A stretch of 64,000 nucleotides of DNA from positions 667,499-731,498 of the forward strand of contig JAQGDQ010000016.1 of assembly GCA_030141605.1 (NCBI GenBank). The letters run 5' to 3'. The stretch is from Tubiluchus corallicola. Taxonomy: Eukaryota; Priapulida; Priapulimorpha; Priapulimorphida; Tubiluchidae. Positions 1 through 12,330 of the stretch are shown piece by piece. How positions within the stretch are numbered: the stretch's first letter is position 1; the number at the start of each line of letters is the position of its first letter. Under the pieces are notes generated by a model. It was not told the origin of the DNA. It saw only the letters and a list, made by a program, of their open reading frames with translations, and searched no databases. The position numbers were made by a program, and so were the translations under genes.

Positions 1-3000
1 TATCAAAAAATATTATCATGTCTAAGATCAGTTTACAGTTCCGTAATAAACTATTCGTAATGTCACATACCGTTGCACTGAACTCATTTTCTGATTCTTT
101 CGTAAAGCAAATCAACGTAACGATGGGCGTTTACGCGTTTTTTAACAATAACAATTTAAATATGTCGTTATTTCAATGATTTTCGTTATTGCTAAGAGCT
201 AAAATGTTTGTGCAGCCAAAAACTAGATTTTAGAATTTTATTTTTCCGACAATACACATTCAAAATTTAAAACAGTACAATAAAATAATAAAAAGTACAA
301 ACATACAGATTAAAAAAACCTGTACAAAGACGCAGACGAAAAGAATAATTAGTAAAGCAAATAAAATGCGAAAGTAATAGATAATAGTTGGAATCTTAAT
401 CTCAAAAATGTCGTTGACTCTTTCGCCTTTTAGACAGAAAATACAATTTTGGTCAAAATCACTTGTGTCCCAGTGCCTCGTAAAACCAGTTTTGTGCACG
501 TGCTTCGACATACAAAAATGTCGAAATAACAGCTGTATGCAATCGCTTACCATTGTTGTTAACATGCTTTATGTAATTTTGGAATAACTGCGTAAATACC
601 AAGAAAAAGTTGCTGTCATTGCTAACTGAAATGGACAAACAAAGACAGAGGATTCTCTGATGTATACAAAGCTACCAGCTGCAGGATTTCCCATGTTTGT
701 AAAGCGTTCTTACGTCTGCTTTGCCCATATTTTAAATAATCTGTTCCAGCGTCCTGCCTGATATGGCCGAGGAATTCATTCAACTCGTCATGCTGTTAGA
801 AAATGCAAGTAACATCAAAAGTTACAGTTCACTGTATTGTCAAAAAGCTCTTTTTAAATCACCACTTTTCGGCAAATCAATGCCTTCAATGGAATTAGTA
901 AATAAATTTAATTACAGCCATGAGATGGTGAATGCATGATAGATGCTTATTTGTGACCTCTTTACAACTACATTTTCTGATCACCTTTTGTGACCAGGGA
1001 GGGTGAGCCTAATAAGTATGTAATACGTATTATGCATTAAGCAAAGTTAGCAGTAAGGAAACGTCATCATCATCGCCGTCATCGTCATCATCAACATCGT
1101 CATCACCATCATAATCATCAATATACTTACTCATCAAGTTACAATGTTCGCATGTTAAAAATGTGTACGCTAGTTAACAACGTTTCTGACGTGGCCAGAA
1201 ACTGAAGTTTGTTCAAAACGATAGTTACAGAATTAAACATTGAAATGACGTCAACCTTTTGTTTGAATGTTTTAATATTGATTTTATTTAATTCACATTG
1301 CTTGATTATCTATGAATTCCACTCTGCAATGAAATCGCAACCTATTGCTTTTCGATCAGTAACCTGTGGGTCAAGGTCAATTATTCTCCTTTCAACTTTT
1401 ACCATTTAATTAATCTCATCGAGATCTTTGATTTGAAATATTACTAGCTACTGCCGCTTCTCGCTGGAAACATTTGTCGCCCGTTCTCTATTTCGCCCCC
1501 TAGTGGGGTCACACATCAACACCAAGCTCATTGTAACCATACCGCTCGATTCGTCTCACCGACATTTTATTTCACCTCTAATGAAGTGGCCGTCAAAGGG
1601 GTTAGTTTCTGAATGGAAGCCAATTTCAAGAGTTTGACAATATCAAGAATATCAGTTTCAAGAGTTTGAAGACATGACAATGTACGCTATACTGACATTT
1701 ATTGTGTGGAACAAAACAGTCAAAAAAGTAAAACAGCTAATATCGACAGGATAAATTTGACTGGTTTGTTTTCAAATAAGAATGGATTCATTTTAATAGA
1801 AAGCAGAGTGTGGGCTTCTGAAAACAAGAGACGGAATTCAGTCGTGATGTTTCTTGGATACTCAGACTTATACAGGTCTGAAGCTCAATCGGATATCAGC
1901 AAAATGGTACAGTAAATTCCATGATTTCGGAACGTAGCATTATTGGCATCCCTTGCTCATTATTAAGAAAGTGTGGAAATGTGTAAACGGCCAGTGTTCA
2001 GATTGGTCTGCAAGTATCTGAACAAATTTTTGCTAAAATAAACTGCCACGGAGCTCTAGGATGCATGCATGTACAATTAGGTCTGTGCACTGGCAGCACT
2101 GTACTACACCACATCAACATTTAGCTCTTCAATATGAATGTGTGCTTACACAAAATGCTTACAATCCATCGAGAGCTTTGTCTGCGGATTCGTTTTTGCG
2201 TACGATTCTGTCTACTACAAGTTGGAATCCATCGCATACTGCAATTTGCAAATGCTGATGGCTGTGGCAGGAAGTTTTCAAAAGTAGTAGTCTAAGATAA
2301 GATACTAGCCACTTTCGGGTGCACATCCATGCTCTCTCAACACATTAAATAGCCGAAGGCAGAAGCAATTTTCCTGACAGGCCCTGTGCATTTGTCTTAA
2401 TTTGTACTTTTCTTGACAAACCCATCCATTTACTGGCCATGCCTGGCGTTATTTAACTTAACGTTGAACCAGCTGTTCTAACTGGCCACCTTAGTTAAAT
2501 GTTTACGTAGTCTCATCGTCTTAACATTTGCATACGTAAAAATGAAATGAATTCATCGAAGAAGACGGAATTTGCTGAGCCCTCGCAGCAAAGTGTTTTG
2601 TTGCAGATGGAGCAATTACTGCCCTAGAGTGAATGTGCATTTCGTCTTATTTCCTAGAATATATCTTGATTTATCCAACATTATTGTTGTTTCTTTGTCC
2701 CAAAATAAATTTTGCAAATAAAGCACAAGGCACATTGTTCCCGCAACATTTTCGAGACCAGGCACGTCCAACCTTACATTGTTAAAGTTATGCCCGAAGC
2801 CGAATACTGTCTTGTCTAATTGAGGTTTCTTCGCGAATTGCATGGCTTCGTAAAGCAACGTTCAAATAATAATTAAGAAAATAATCATTGCCATGACTAT
2901 GTTAGCCTGCCGGGCTGTGCAAGATGTGTAATTAAAACTCGCAAGCAGACAAGAAAGACACTGGAAAACTGCCTAAGTTAAGTAGTATGGTTTAAAAATA

Positions 3001-3130
3001 AATGATGTATGACTTTTGGGTTACGAAGCCTATTTAGATTCAATAAATACTAGCCAATTTGTAGAACTTGATTTCCCAAATCCCGGTTGTCATGTATGTT
3101 TAGACGAATTCACGACGCTTTTTGTAACAA
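1..3130. other. No supported gene
   Basis: AT-rich sequence with only short ORFs of no recognisable family. A short interrupted CAT/CGT trinucleotide tract lies at about 1063-1128. An 80-aa minus ORF at 2616-2858 and a 101-aa minus ORF at 260-565 with a hydrophobic C-terminal half are within chance length here. Confidence 0.5.
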
Positions 3131-3400
3131 CTTTAGTTTAGTTTGAACTTTATTTAATTATAGTGGATTTACAAAACAGGCTGCGTCTGATACAGGTATC
3201 TCCACGGTGCAAGTACTGAGTGCAAAGTGCTAATAAAAGAAATGGGCATCACAGTTAATAATTTCACACTCGATTCGATAAAACATTTGACTCAGTTACA
3301 GTCAGCAGATGTTGATAACTTACATACAAAAGCATGACAACTTACATAACAAACAAACGTTACTTACATAACAATTTTATGGCTCTAACTAAAATAAAAA
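3131..3400 (-). mobile_element. Candidate LINE 3' end
   Basis: Read on the minus strand, this non-coding stretch ends in an AT-rich tail (ATTAAATAAAG followed by short AAACTAA repeats), as 3' ends of non-LTR elements often do. Two other stretches (13440-13808 and 33365-33560) have the same layout and strand. No coding part is visible here, so this is tentative. Confidence 0.3.
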
Positions 3401-3676
3401 GATCGTTTGCTATTGACGTATTTATTTTGTGATTAAAAACCTAATATAGAGGTCATCACTGTCAGAGAGGTACAAGCTATAAGTTATTCAAGCATTAAAT
3501 ACTATAGAGTTTTAAATAAAATCAGGAAGTTGGAATGATTGATCAAGTCTACATATTTACTCGACTAATTTAGAATACTGATTTAGCATGTGTTACATAG
3601 ATTAGCACTATTTAATTAATTGCATTAACTAGAATTACATTAATTAGAATTACACGGTGGTTCATAAAATGTTGCT

Positions 3677-4200
3677 AAGGGGATAAAATAAAGAGTAATA
3701 GTACAGAACAATTTATTACACCAAAGCACTACCCAAATAATAGCGAATCTATCATGCCTTCAATTTGGTGTGGAAGCCTGCAATCTTCAGTTGTGCCTAG
3801 TGCAGTGACTCGACAATCCTCCAACACATCTTGCAGATGTCTCAGAAGCGTATCCGTTGAATACTGATCATTGGCATGTTTTTTTATTATCTTTGTTTCC
3901 ACTCTGTCCTTCGGGATAGCTCCAAAGTGTTTGACGGAGTTGAACCGGTGGCGTTGAATTTCCAGGCTTTTCCATTTAATCGAAAAAATTAAACCCAAAG
4001 TTTTCAGGTCACTGCTCGGATCATATTCCCCTCAAGATCGCAGACTGTGCGAGATGCATGTGACTAAACTTTCAGAGCGCAATAGATTCTCTGTTGTTTC
4101 GCAACTCCTTTGATGTAGTAAAAACGTTCTACATTGTTCTCTGTTTTTATACACCGCCACTAGCAAAAGGTTATGACTGTATCACCCTGCATTGCTCGTT
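3677..4200. repeat. Dispersed repeat, copy 1
   Basis: This stretch is collinear with 46299-46875 in the same orientation. Both begin with GGGG, a run of A/T, and ACAGAACAATTTATTACA. They then share blocks ending in AAAGGTTATG. Read on the minus strand, a peptide block of the form KH-G-I-KDR---KIIK----DQ-S is kept in both, so the ancestor was probably coding. The downstream end is not defined and no terminal repeats were found. Confidence 0.65.
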
Positions 4201-4462
4201 CATTTATTACACGAAATGGTCAGAATTTTTTGCCATCCTACAGGCATTTGAAAGCACGCGTATTTGTATAATTTAACACGTTGCTATACCGACACATAGC
4301 TTTTGTGATTTTACTTGTCGGGATATACGGCATTTAACTTAAGAGTATTTACACTTGTATTTTGTCATTAGAGGATTATTGTCATACCGCATCAGCAGTA
4401 ATAATCACTTGTGAATTTGAATAATTATCCTCTAGGTTTCAAGTTTTAAATTTGCCACAGTT

Positions 4463-4468
4463 TTTATT
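4463..4468 (-). other. Poly(A) signal of the TTLL-like gene
   Basis: AATAAA on the minus strand, about 85 bases past the stop codon of the TTLL-like ORF. Position and strand fit a short 3' UTR, but the hexamer is common in AT-rich DNA. Confidence 0.5.
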
Positions 4469-4552
4469 TGGCCGATCAATTTTGGTTACACAACTAAAAT
4501 CTAAGTTTACCATCTCCCTGTGCAAATATTTTCATTTCTGGTATTTTTTAGT

Positions 4553-6247
4553 TTAAGAACACCATCGTTCCTTACAAAATGTTTCCAACATTTCCCAACC
4601 TTTACTGGGGTTGTTTTGATACTTTCTTATCCAGGCATCAAGCAGTAAATTACTATAACGTTTTTGCTCAAAGTATTTTGAATATTTATGAGATGCTAGA
4701 CTAGGAAAGATGCGCTCGAACCCCCCTCTTCGGCTGTGCTCATCCTCTGCTTCTACTAGTTCACGCACATCAGCTGGTGTGAGATCATCTAGAATATGAG
4801 ATTCTATTTCCTCTTCTGATGCGTTCCCTGTAAAGTGTTGACGTTTTGTTTCTTCGTATGGCATCAAAGTTGAACTATACAATGGCTTTGGTACTATGGG
4901 TCCAATAGCCTGTTCAAAATGGTCCGAAAACGTGATACTTTCATTAACATGCACCGTCGATGTTCCTGGTAAACGGTAGCCAGCTAGGTTTTGCCAGTCT
5001 TGCACCATTTCTCCGAAAATGTCGTTTGCAAATCCAGTAAACGTGTTGACTTCCAATAACCATGGATTCAGTTGGTGATCTAGGATGATATCGTGTCCAT
5101 ATAGTTCACTGCACGAGTAAGAGCTTTTCGCGTGGGTATTCATCATTTTGTACAAAACTGATTCACAACTAATAAATTGCTTGACAATTATGTCTTTTAT
5201 TCGCTCCCAGATAAGCTTAGTATTAATGCCTTTCTGACCCAAATAACGCCACAAATCTTGTAAACTCCACACGTGTCTGGAGCGAACAAATTTTCGGCTT
5301 TTTTTCTGAACTGACGGATTTGTAATATGAATAAAATAGTCAAGTGAGTGACTGGAATATCGCTCCGTGGAAAATCTAGCAGACCCAAGCTCATGGAGGT
5401 AGATCTTCAGCGGTTCTAACGACGAAACAAACACAAATACCCTCAAATCAAACTTGAAACCGTTGATAAGATATGGCTTTGATATATACTTTTGAACAAC
5501 CACTTTCTGTTTTGGTAACTTTTTCATTGAATCGATGACTGCAATGCCTTTGCCTCTTCCTCTGTTTCTCGGTTTATAAATCCACAGTCCTGGATTTTTA
5601 TGACCGTAATAGTGCTTGTGAAATTCCAGTAGTTCTTCTGGTAAAACAAAAGTTTGTGGCACAAAATTAAATTCGTCTTGTCCATGTGTTTTCTTCATAA
5701 TTTTCATATTTTGCCAGAAAACATCTTTTCTCATAGCTTCTTCTTGTGAACCTGGAAACTGGTTAAATTTTCTATTTCTGTATAGAACTGGCAATTTCGG
5801 TCTAAAGAAATCCGAGTTTGCATAAACTATCCAGTCGTCGGCACTTGTCATCTGAAAATTCGAAAGTAGCAACATATTTTTCAAGTATCTGACACCTCCG
5901 TGAACATAGTTTCCGCTAAACCTCCACTTAAGCTTTTTTTTAAAATGACTTGGCAGTTCTTGGACTATTTGCCCACATAAGCCAAAGTTGATGACTGGTG
6001 CAACATCAGAAAAAAGGCTTGGAATGAGAGCAGGAATATTTCGCGGACAGGACGTATCTGCGGTTTCGGCGCTAGTGTTCCGTTGCGCAGTCAGGCTAAA
6101 TTCCTGAAATGGCAGTGGCATCTCTTTCACAGGTTTAAAATTTCCTACGGCAGCTGAGACGTGTCGGTTTAGCAGTAATGAAATGCTTACGGCGAGTGGA
6201 AATCGTAACGATTTAAAATAAAACAGCAGCAAGAAAAAAAATATCAT
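4553..6247 (-). CDS. TTLL4-like tubulin polyglutamylase family protein, single-exon ORF
   Basis: A 564-aa ORF with a tubulin-tyrosine-ligase-like (TTL) domain at about residues 85-425. Family members use ATP to add glutamate chains to tubulin or other acidic tails. Visible motifs are an ATP-binding lysine in WIYKP (K225), a glycine-rich RGKGI loop (231-235), VVQKY (250-254), KFDLR (265-269), HITN (307-310), GHDIILD (384-390) and LLEVN (397-401), whose E and N normally hold Mg. The C-terminal FERIFPS and YFEQ-RY segment (510-531) is typical of TTLL4 rather than other TTLLs. Oddities: it has no introns, unlike the other two genes here; the usual SDGL, TNYS and EVNISPS loops read as ELGS, TNPS and EVNTFTG; and residues 1-30 are hydrophobic. 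An in-frame stop lies just upstream of this ATG. The pyrimidine-rich start could instead be the 3' end of an intron, in which case translation would begin further in. Family certain; subfamily likely; activity not established. Confidence 0.88.
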   Translation of the reverse strand: MIFFFLLLFYFKSLRFPLAVSISLLLNRHVSAAVGNFKPVKEMPLPFQEFSLTAQRNTSAETADTSCPRNIPALIPSLFSDVAPVINFGLCGQIVQELPSHFKKKLKWRFSGNYVHGGVRYLKNMLLLSNFQMTSADDWIVYANSDFFRPKLPVLYRNRKFNQFPGSQEEAMRKDVFWQNMKIMKKTHGQDEFNFVPQTFVLPEELLEFHKHYYGHKNPGLWIYKPRNRGRGKGIAVIDSMKKLPKQKVVVQKYISKPYLINGFKFDLRVFVFVSSLEPLKIYLHELGSARFSTERYSSHSLDYFIHITNPSVQKKSRKFVRSRHVWSLQDLWRYLGQKGINTKLIWERIKDIIVKQFISCESVLYKMMNTHAKSSYSCSELYGHDIILDHQLNPWLLEVNTFTGFANDIFGEMVQDWQNLAGYRLPGTSTVHVNESITFSDHFEQAIGPIVPKPLYSSTLMPYEETKRQHFTGNASEEEIESHILDDLTPADVRELVEAEDEHSRRGGFERIFPSLASHKYSKYFEQKRYSNLLLDAWIRKYQNNPSKGWEMLETFCKERWCS

Positions 6248-6649
6248 GTTGTTATGAACGCCAGATGATTATTTAAACTCATGCAGATAGTATACACACT
6301 AATTAAATAAATTAAGCAGCAGCAACAAAAATAATCTCATGCTGCACACACGATGATTAATGTTAATTTAAATATATTAACTCATATAGACACACACTGC
6401 AAAAATATTTCTCACTATGTACGTCTGACTGATGCGTTAGTAGTTATAGTAAAATATGAACCTAGCTGTGTACTGCAATTTCAAGGGTCATTGGCCTCTA
6501 AACAATTGGAATGTCGAGTGTCGACATTCTAAAGTCTGTCGAGAAATTTCGCTATGATTAATGGTAAGGCACGCCCAGTACTAAAGGTGTAGAAACTACA
6601 TCTAAAGAAAGGCATAAGAGCATTTTTGAGCTTTCTAGTTTTGGATAAG

Positions 6650-7012
6650 CCGATGCATATTGGAGGCCTTAAGTTTGGTACTAGTAAGTTTGGTACAGGT
6701 AAATTTTGTTCTGGTAATTTTGTTCAAGAAAGTGTTGGTATCTGGAAAATTTGCAACTAGGAATTTTTGATCCGGGGAAATTTTAGCGCTTGGAAAACTG
6801 TGTCCATGGAAAAATAATTTAATGTGATACTGAATACAGCACTGGCAAAGTTTTGTCAAGTATTTTTGGTACAAGTAAATATAGTACAAGGCAAAAATGG
6901 TACGGAACAGGTTTGGTGTTGGGAAAGTTTAGTACTACAAAATTTTGGTACTAGGATAATTTGATAGAGAGAAAGCTTGGTGCAAGGAAAATTTGGTAGT
7001 TAGTACTAAGAA
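6650..7012. repeat. Degenerate minisatellite, about 16-18 bp unit
   Basis: Imperfect tandem copies of a unit resembling GGTACTAGGAAAATTT, with an interruption near 6800-6860. It lies just upstream of the TTLL-like gene. The short minus ORF across it reflects the repeat, not a gene. Confidence 0.7.
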
Positions 7013-7059
7013 AATACTTTTTATATAAACTACTCGAAGAAGTTCTAGATATTGTTGTA

Positions 7060-7360
7060 CTTGTCTTTATTTGACTTTTTGTTCGTTTTTCTGTTGTTGT
7101 TTGTTTCGTCCAACGTCATTGTTGTTGCTGTTGTTTGTCTGTTTATTGCTCGTTCACTTTCATTATCATCATCATCATTATCACCACTGCTGTCATCATT
7201 GTTACTTTTGCAATTTTGTTGCTGTTATGGTTGCTGTTCCCAATTGTCATTACCGTTGTTGTTGCTTTGCTGTTGAATTTGTTGTCGCTGTTATTGTCGA
7301 TGTCATCGTCCCTGTTGCTGCTGCTGCTCTTGTTGTTGTTGCTGCTGCTATTGCGGAAAA
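7060..7360. repeat. Interrupted trinucleotide tract (TTG/CTG/ATC)
   Basis: T/G- and TCA-rich trinucleotide runs give open frames on both strands. The predicted peptides are long runs of Leu/Val, Cys/Tyr or Asn/Ser and have no family features. Confidence 0.8.
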
Positions 7361-7369
7361 ATCCTTTAT

Positions 7370-8500
7370 CGTATGGTTTTTCGTGTATATTGGTATAGTA
7401 ACCAAAATAAGCAGCAAAACAATTCAAATCAAACTCAAACCAAATATGGAGAAATTACAATGGCACAGTATAATATATACCAACGTATTAATTCAACATT
7501 CGTGCTAACCTTCTTACTTTCATCTTTGAAGTTTTTCGTTAATTGGTCACTGCACCTTTGCTGAATTGATTTTGCTTTATTTATATTTTGGCTTTTATTT
7601 TGCATAAATTTTACATTAATTTCATTTTCTATTGCTGTTGTCCTTTGAGCTCTTCCTAATATAAATTATGTTGTCCTCCCGCCATGTAATGTGGCTAGTA
7701 GCTGCATTATATAGGGATGACAAACTAGATGACCGCTGCCTTTCGTCATCCCGTCCTTCTTTTCTTTGTAAATTATTATGCATTGTAACCTAATTTTTTA
7801 AAGCAAATAAACTTTGGTGATTCTGACTATGGACTTGTTTTCGCCTCAGTTTTCACTATGAACTTGACGAAATAAACAAATATGAAAATAGTTGTTTATT
7901 TCCAAAGCAGCAAAAAAACTTAATGATTTCATGTCAGCACTTGATCATCTACAATTCACAAGCGATTCTCAATTATGCATACTACATGGCACAGTAATTC
8001 TGTTTAAACTACAGTTACAGTTACCACTGCCTCTCAACATGTATTTAGTAACGATTATACTGAGCATCGACATGAAAAGCCATAAGTAGAGCTATTAGCA
8101 GCATTTAGCTCGGCCTTATTACCTTTTTCACCAAGTGTATGTAAGATTAGGTTAGATTTACATATCGGACTTCATCTTATGGACGAGGGCGCTTAGTATT
8201 CAGCTTATTCTCTCTTCAGATATACATAACCTGAAGAGACACAGAATAAACTCTTTTCAAGTATTTTTTTGGTTCATGTTAAAATCGTGTCCAGAGTTCT
8301 CATAGAAACAACATTTTTTTATGAAAGTTCATGTGCGGCCCTCATAACTTTTTGGCACATTTTGAAGGTTACCTTTTTCGGCACGAAGCACCGAGAGATT
8401 CAGTGAAAAAGCTGAAACAAACTTTACACTAACTTAGCACTTTATGCTTTTTGTTCAAAAATGCATCACAATTCAAAAGAAATGCTTTTAAACATGCTAA
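7370..8500. other. No supported gene
   Basis: Non-repetitive AT-rich sequence. Only short ORFs are present and none is recognisable. Confidence 0.45.
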
Positions 8501-8510
8501 CTGTCTAGAA

Positions 8511-8577
8511 GGAGGAGGCGGAGGATGAAGATGATTGTGGTTGTGATGGTGGTGATGGTGGTGATGATGACAGTGGT

Positions 8578-8614
<37 letters not shown>

Positions 8615-8664
8615 ATGATGATGATGACGAAGACGACGACGACGATGGTGACGGTGCTACTACT

Positions 8665-8695
<31 letters not shown>

Positions 8696-8735
8696 ACGAC
8701 GACGACGACGACGATAATAATGGCGGCTTTGGTAA
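8511..8735. repeat. Composite trinucleotide array (GAT/GGT, GCT, GAT, GAC blocks)
   Basis: Successive homogeneous blocks occur: GAT/GGT, then GCT, GAT, GAC, then again GCT, GAT, GAC. Neighbouring blocks differ by one base, as expected when a point change is spread by slippage. Open frames on both strands are by-products. Confidence 0.9.
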
Positions 8736-9440
8736 TGACAGTCATAAGAATGGTAATGATGACTACCTGCCATAACGAAAGTCAGTCCAAAAAATTCGCA
8801 GTCAAAATTTTCCAAAGAAATCCCTGGTTGGAAAGCGAACAGCAGAACGCTATTGATAAATAGCAAGGTTCATAAGGAGAAAAATACTAGGGTCTAATTT
8901 CAATAGTCCAGTCCGCAATCGCTGTTATCAAAATCCCTAAAAAACTTTAATTTAAATTTCTTCTGATCATTATTATTATTATTCTGGTTGTTCACAAGAT
9001 TCAGCAAACTACAGTCATAGGCTAATTATAATGATTTTTTGTACGTTGTTTTAATTACAAGAAGTTTTGACATTTTCAATTGGTAACAATTAATGGGTGG
9101 AAGCACAGTGTGATCAGATTACTGAAATTCGCACCGAAATGCTTTGCAGATTGCAGATTACGTGATTTTTTTTCCTACTTTACTCTACAAGTCAAGATCT
9201 AGCACTTAAGGGCAGCGTACTTAGTGTAGACGGTTGTGGCACAACTAATTGTCTAGGTTAATCCTGTTAGATGAGACACTGAACGGGAAGAAGTGTTATA
9301 GCTACACCCGGGGTGCATTCATCCTCTTGCCTTGTTTCTCAAACTTCAAACCAAATGAATCACCCCGCAACACATGGATGAGAAATTGCAAGGTTTAGCC
9401 AGAGTAATATTCGACCTGTGTTGTTTATTTGGGCAACAAT
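8736..9440. other. No supported gene
   Basis: AT-rich sequence without a recognisable ORF or repeat family, apart from a short ATT run near 8970. Confidence 0.4.
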
Positions 9441-9449
9441 TCTAAATAC

Positions 9450-9535
9450 CACTACAACGACGATGGCGATGATGATTATAATAACAACGATGTCGGTGAT
9501 GATGACGATGTTGAGGACGACGAAGATGATGAGTC
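9450..9535. repeat. Short GAT/ACG trinucleotide array
   Basis: Interrupted GATGATGACGATG-type trinucleotides. The overlapping His/Arg-rich minus ORF is an artefact of the array. Confidence 0.7.
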
Positions 9536-9539
9536 ACAG

Positions 9540-11510
9540 ATGAAGAACGAATACTTATAAGTTGAGTACTTATTCGATTTATAATTAAAAACTTTTCCAT
9601 ATCAATCTTCAATGCTATTCTACCTATATGTGCAATTTCCAACTAATATAAACATGCTTTACGTGTATTCCTATAGATATACGCCCTCTGTATCTCTAGG
9701 CCCAACAATCTAAATATGTAAATAACGGGCCGCAGATAATTCAATAATTCAGCGACATCAGCTTATGAAAACAGTCACGGAGTTACAATGTAATGTGAGC
9801 AATCTGTCACGCTCGACTCAGAATTGACACTGATTCCATCTAGGTGATCTGTCACGCAATGCAGGTTTTTCGCTAACCCAACCATGCGTTTTGACAAGAA
9901 GTGGCGACAAAACAAACAAGCCGTCTAAATTATTAATTCCTAATTGCCTTTATAACCTTCCATCAAAGGTCTGTTGTAGATCATGTGAAACCTAGGCGGT
10001 TAAAATTGGCTTCTCATAAAAGTTACACGCACTAAGAAACAAAAAAATGCAAATTAAACAGTATGGTAATTGCACGTTAAATTAGATAGCATCAGTGACT
10101 AGTTGTATATAAGACAGAAGAAAAAACAAATCAAAGGACAAAACTTCACAAAAACGTCGTGAAATATACCATTTTTATGCACTTCGACACACTGCAAGCG
10201 GGAAAGTACCCAAAGCTAAGGAGATTTTTGTAGCCTGACACGTTAAAGCTTCAAAGGTGAGCAACTGAAACAGTAGCGATGACTCCGATGTTATGTTCCG
10301 GTTTATGAATGATAGGTTACTTCCCAAGAAGACTACCGAACCCACGCCATTAAACCTGCCCAGGCGCCTTATCTACTCAATTACAACCTCGCCACAACTG
10401 TCATTACATACAATTGGTTAGCGTGTTTCTAGTTCATACATTTAGGCTTTCGTGTCCATAAATTGCCTCTCATTATTACAGATACTATCATACTTGCATA
10501 TTTGCCATTAGAATTTATGCTTTACAATTAACTCCATATCCATTAATGCACGATATTTATTAGTGAAACTAAAAGCATTGTGATAAATTGCGAATGATTG
10601 TCCTCCATAACAATCACAGAATGGATACCAATCAATTACTTCCAGAAAGCACACATTGTTCGGATATTATATCCCTTATAATTTCTCTCCCTGCGTCCCA
10701 GTTCACTCTCAGAAAAAGGCAATGTTTGCTACACTGATCCTCAGCCTAAAGCGACTAGCTGATTAACAGCATCCAATTCACACCACAGACGCAATGCAAA
10801 TCATTTTATTGGCCCTTTATTATGCACTTGTAGAAAGGCAATAATTACATGATTTTAATCAATTTAAATATTTATAAATTTAAACATTTTGATTCTTTTG
10901 AATGCTTAACTTCAATCCTTCATTTTAAAAAGGAAACACCTATCTTGTAAATCGGATTTTCGCCGTGTTTTCGATCGTTGTTGCAATCTATGTCGCAAAA
11001 AAGGAAAAAGTTCTGCCCCTGGACGAGACCGCGTATCGGATAGAAGGCTATTACTAGTTGATTTATGACCGCACTAATCTTCTTGAATGTAGAGCGCATG
11101 GGAAAAACTCACAAAGACTTAATTCTTTGTTATTTTATAAATCTCCCCTGACACAAAAGCACTATACAAACTGATGGCGCATTGAAGACAAAAACGCCCA
11201 GCACGGAATATAGGGAATGAAAAGCCAATTATCCAAAGTTATCTACTAACTCTCCCGTTGTTTTTACAACTTCGAAGGCTAGCAAAAATATGTGGGCTTA
11301 ATTTGTTATTTTAATTATAACGGTCTAAATATTCTTGATATTATATTGTGGGTGTACATTTGTTTTTGTATCCGAATATAATTATGTATGTATGTGCATA
11401 AATAATTGATGCAACAGCATGTTGTGCATAAGCAGCTGAAATAAAGCAATAAATCTGTGGATTATTGTGCCGTTCTGTCACAAGCCGGCAAAGGAAACGA
11501 AAAATTGAAG
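9540..11510. other. No supported gene
   Basis: Two kilobases of AT-rich DNA with stops in all frames. I saw no recognisable coding segment and no clear element. Confidence 0.45.
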
Positions 11511-11512
<2 letters not shown>

Positions 11513-11596
<84 letters not shown>

Positions 11597-11609
11597 CAGA
11601 GAGAGGGGG
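11513..11609. repeat. (GA)n microsatellite
   Basis: An almost uninterrupted run of GA dinucleotides with single A or C interruptions near its right end. It is purine-rich on the plus strand and could form triplex DNA. Confidence 0.95.
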
Positions 11610-12330
11610 AGATTAGAGATTAAGAGATGATGCTCTGCCACAAACATCACTTACTATAGTTAAAACAGCATTGCACTAAAGGGTGTTTCTTCATAACTTG
11701 CTGCTGAGATTACCTTAGACATTTTACTCATTCCGCACTCTGATTTGGGTGATTGTCACTCTGCAAATAATATTAAAGCCCCAGATTCACTAAAGACATT
11801 AGCAGCTGAAGCCAAATAAAAGAGCAACGCGTGAAGAAATGGAATTTTGCACGAATGCATGTCACGATCGAAGAGCCCACAATCACAAAAAACTGAGAGT
11901 TGACCTGGCGTCGATCACAGGCCGGTTTAATTGGGCACGAGAGCTCAATTGAAAAGGTTCTTTGTGCATCTGGTAGTTTCCAGCTAACGGCTTTCAATCT
12001 TTTGTCTTGCACGAATATTTTCCTCGATCTCCAGAAATGCTACGCTCTCTAAGGGCATTCTGCTCGAAAATGTGCGCAGAGTAACAAGTGGCTTGCACTT
12101 GTCATCGATTTCCGCTTCCGTTGATTGGGACAAGACACTATAACCAGGTGCAATGGCGTGCGTAGAGCTGGGGGGGGGTGAAGTCGCAAGAGTTTGATAC
12201 ATGATATTTTAAGTGCATCCATTGAGAAGTTACAGGGTACTCATATAACAAGTTCGACTTAAAGGATTCGCTGGGACTCACTGAATTTCAAACTATGACT
12301 CCGTTAATAGATGCGAAATTTGTTCTAGTG

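Noticed and set aside
260-565. 101-aa minus ORF with a hydrophobic C-terminal half
   Set aside because: No domain, no splice context that joins it to another exon, and length is within chance for AT-rich DNA.
7052-7508. Several overlapping ORFs on both strands
   Set aside because: They are translations of the interrupted trinucleotide tract.
8497-8866. ORFs rich in Ser/Ile, Leu/Met or Gln/His
   Set aside because: By-products of the composite triplet array; open on both strands.
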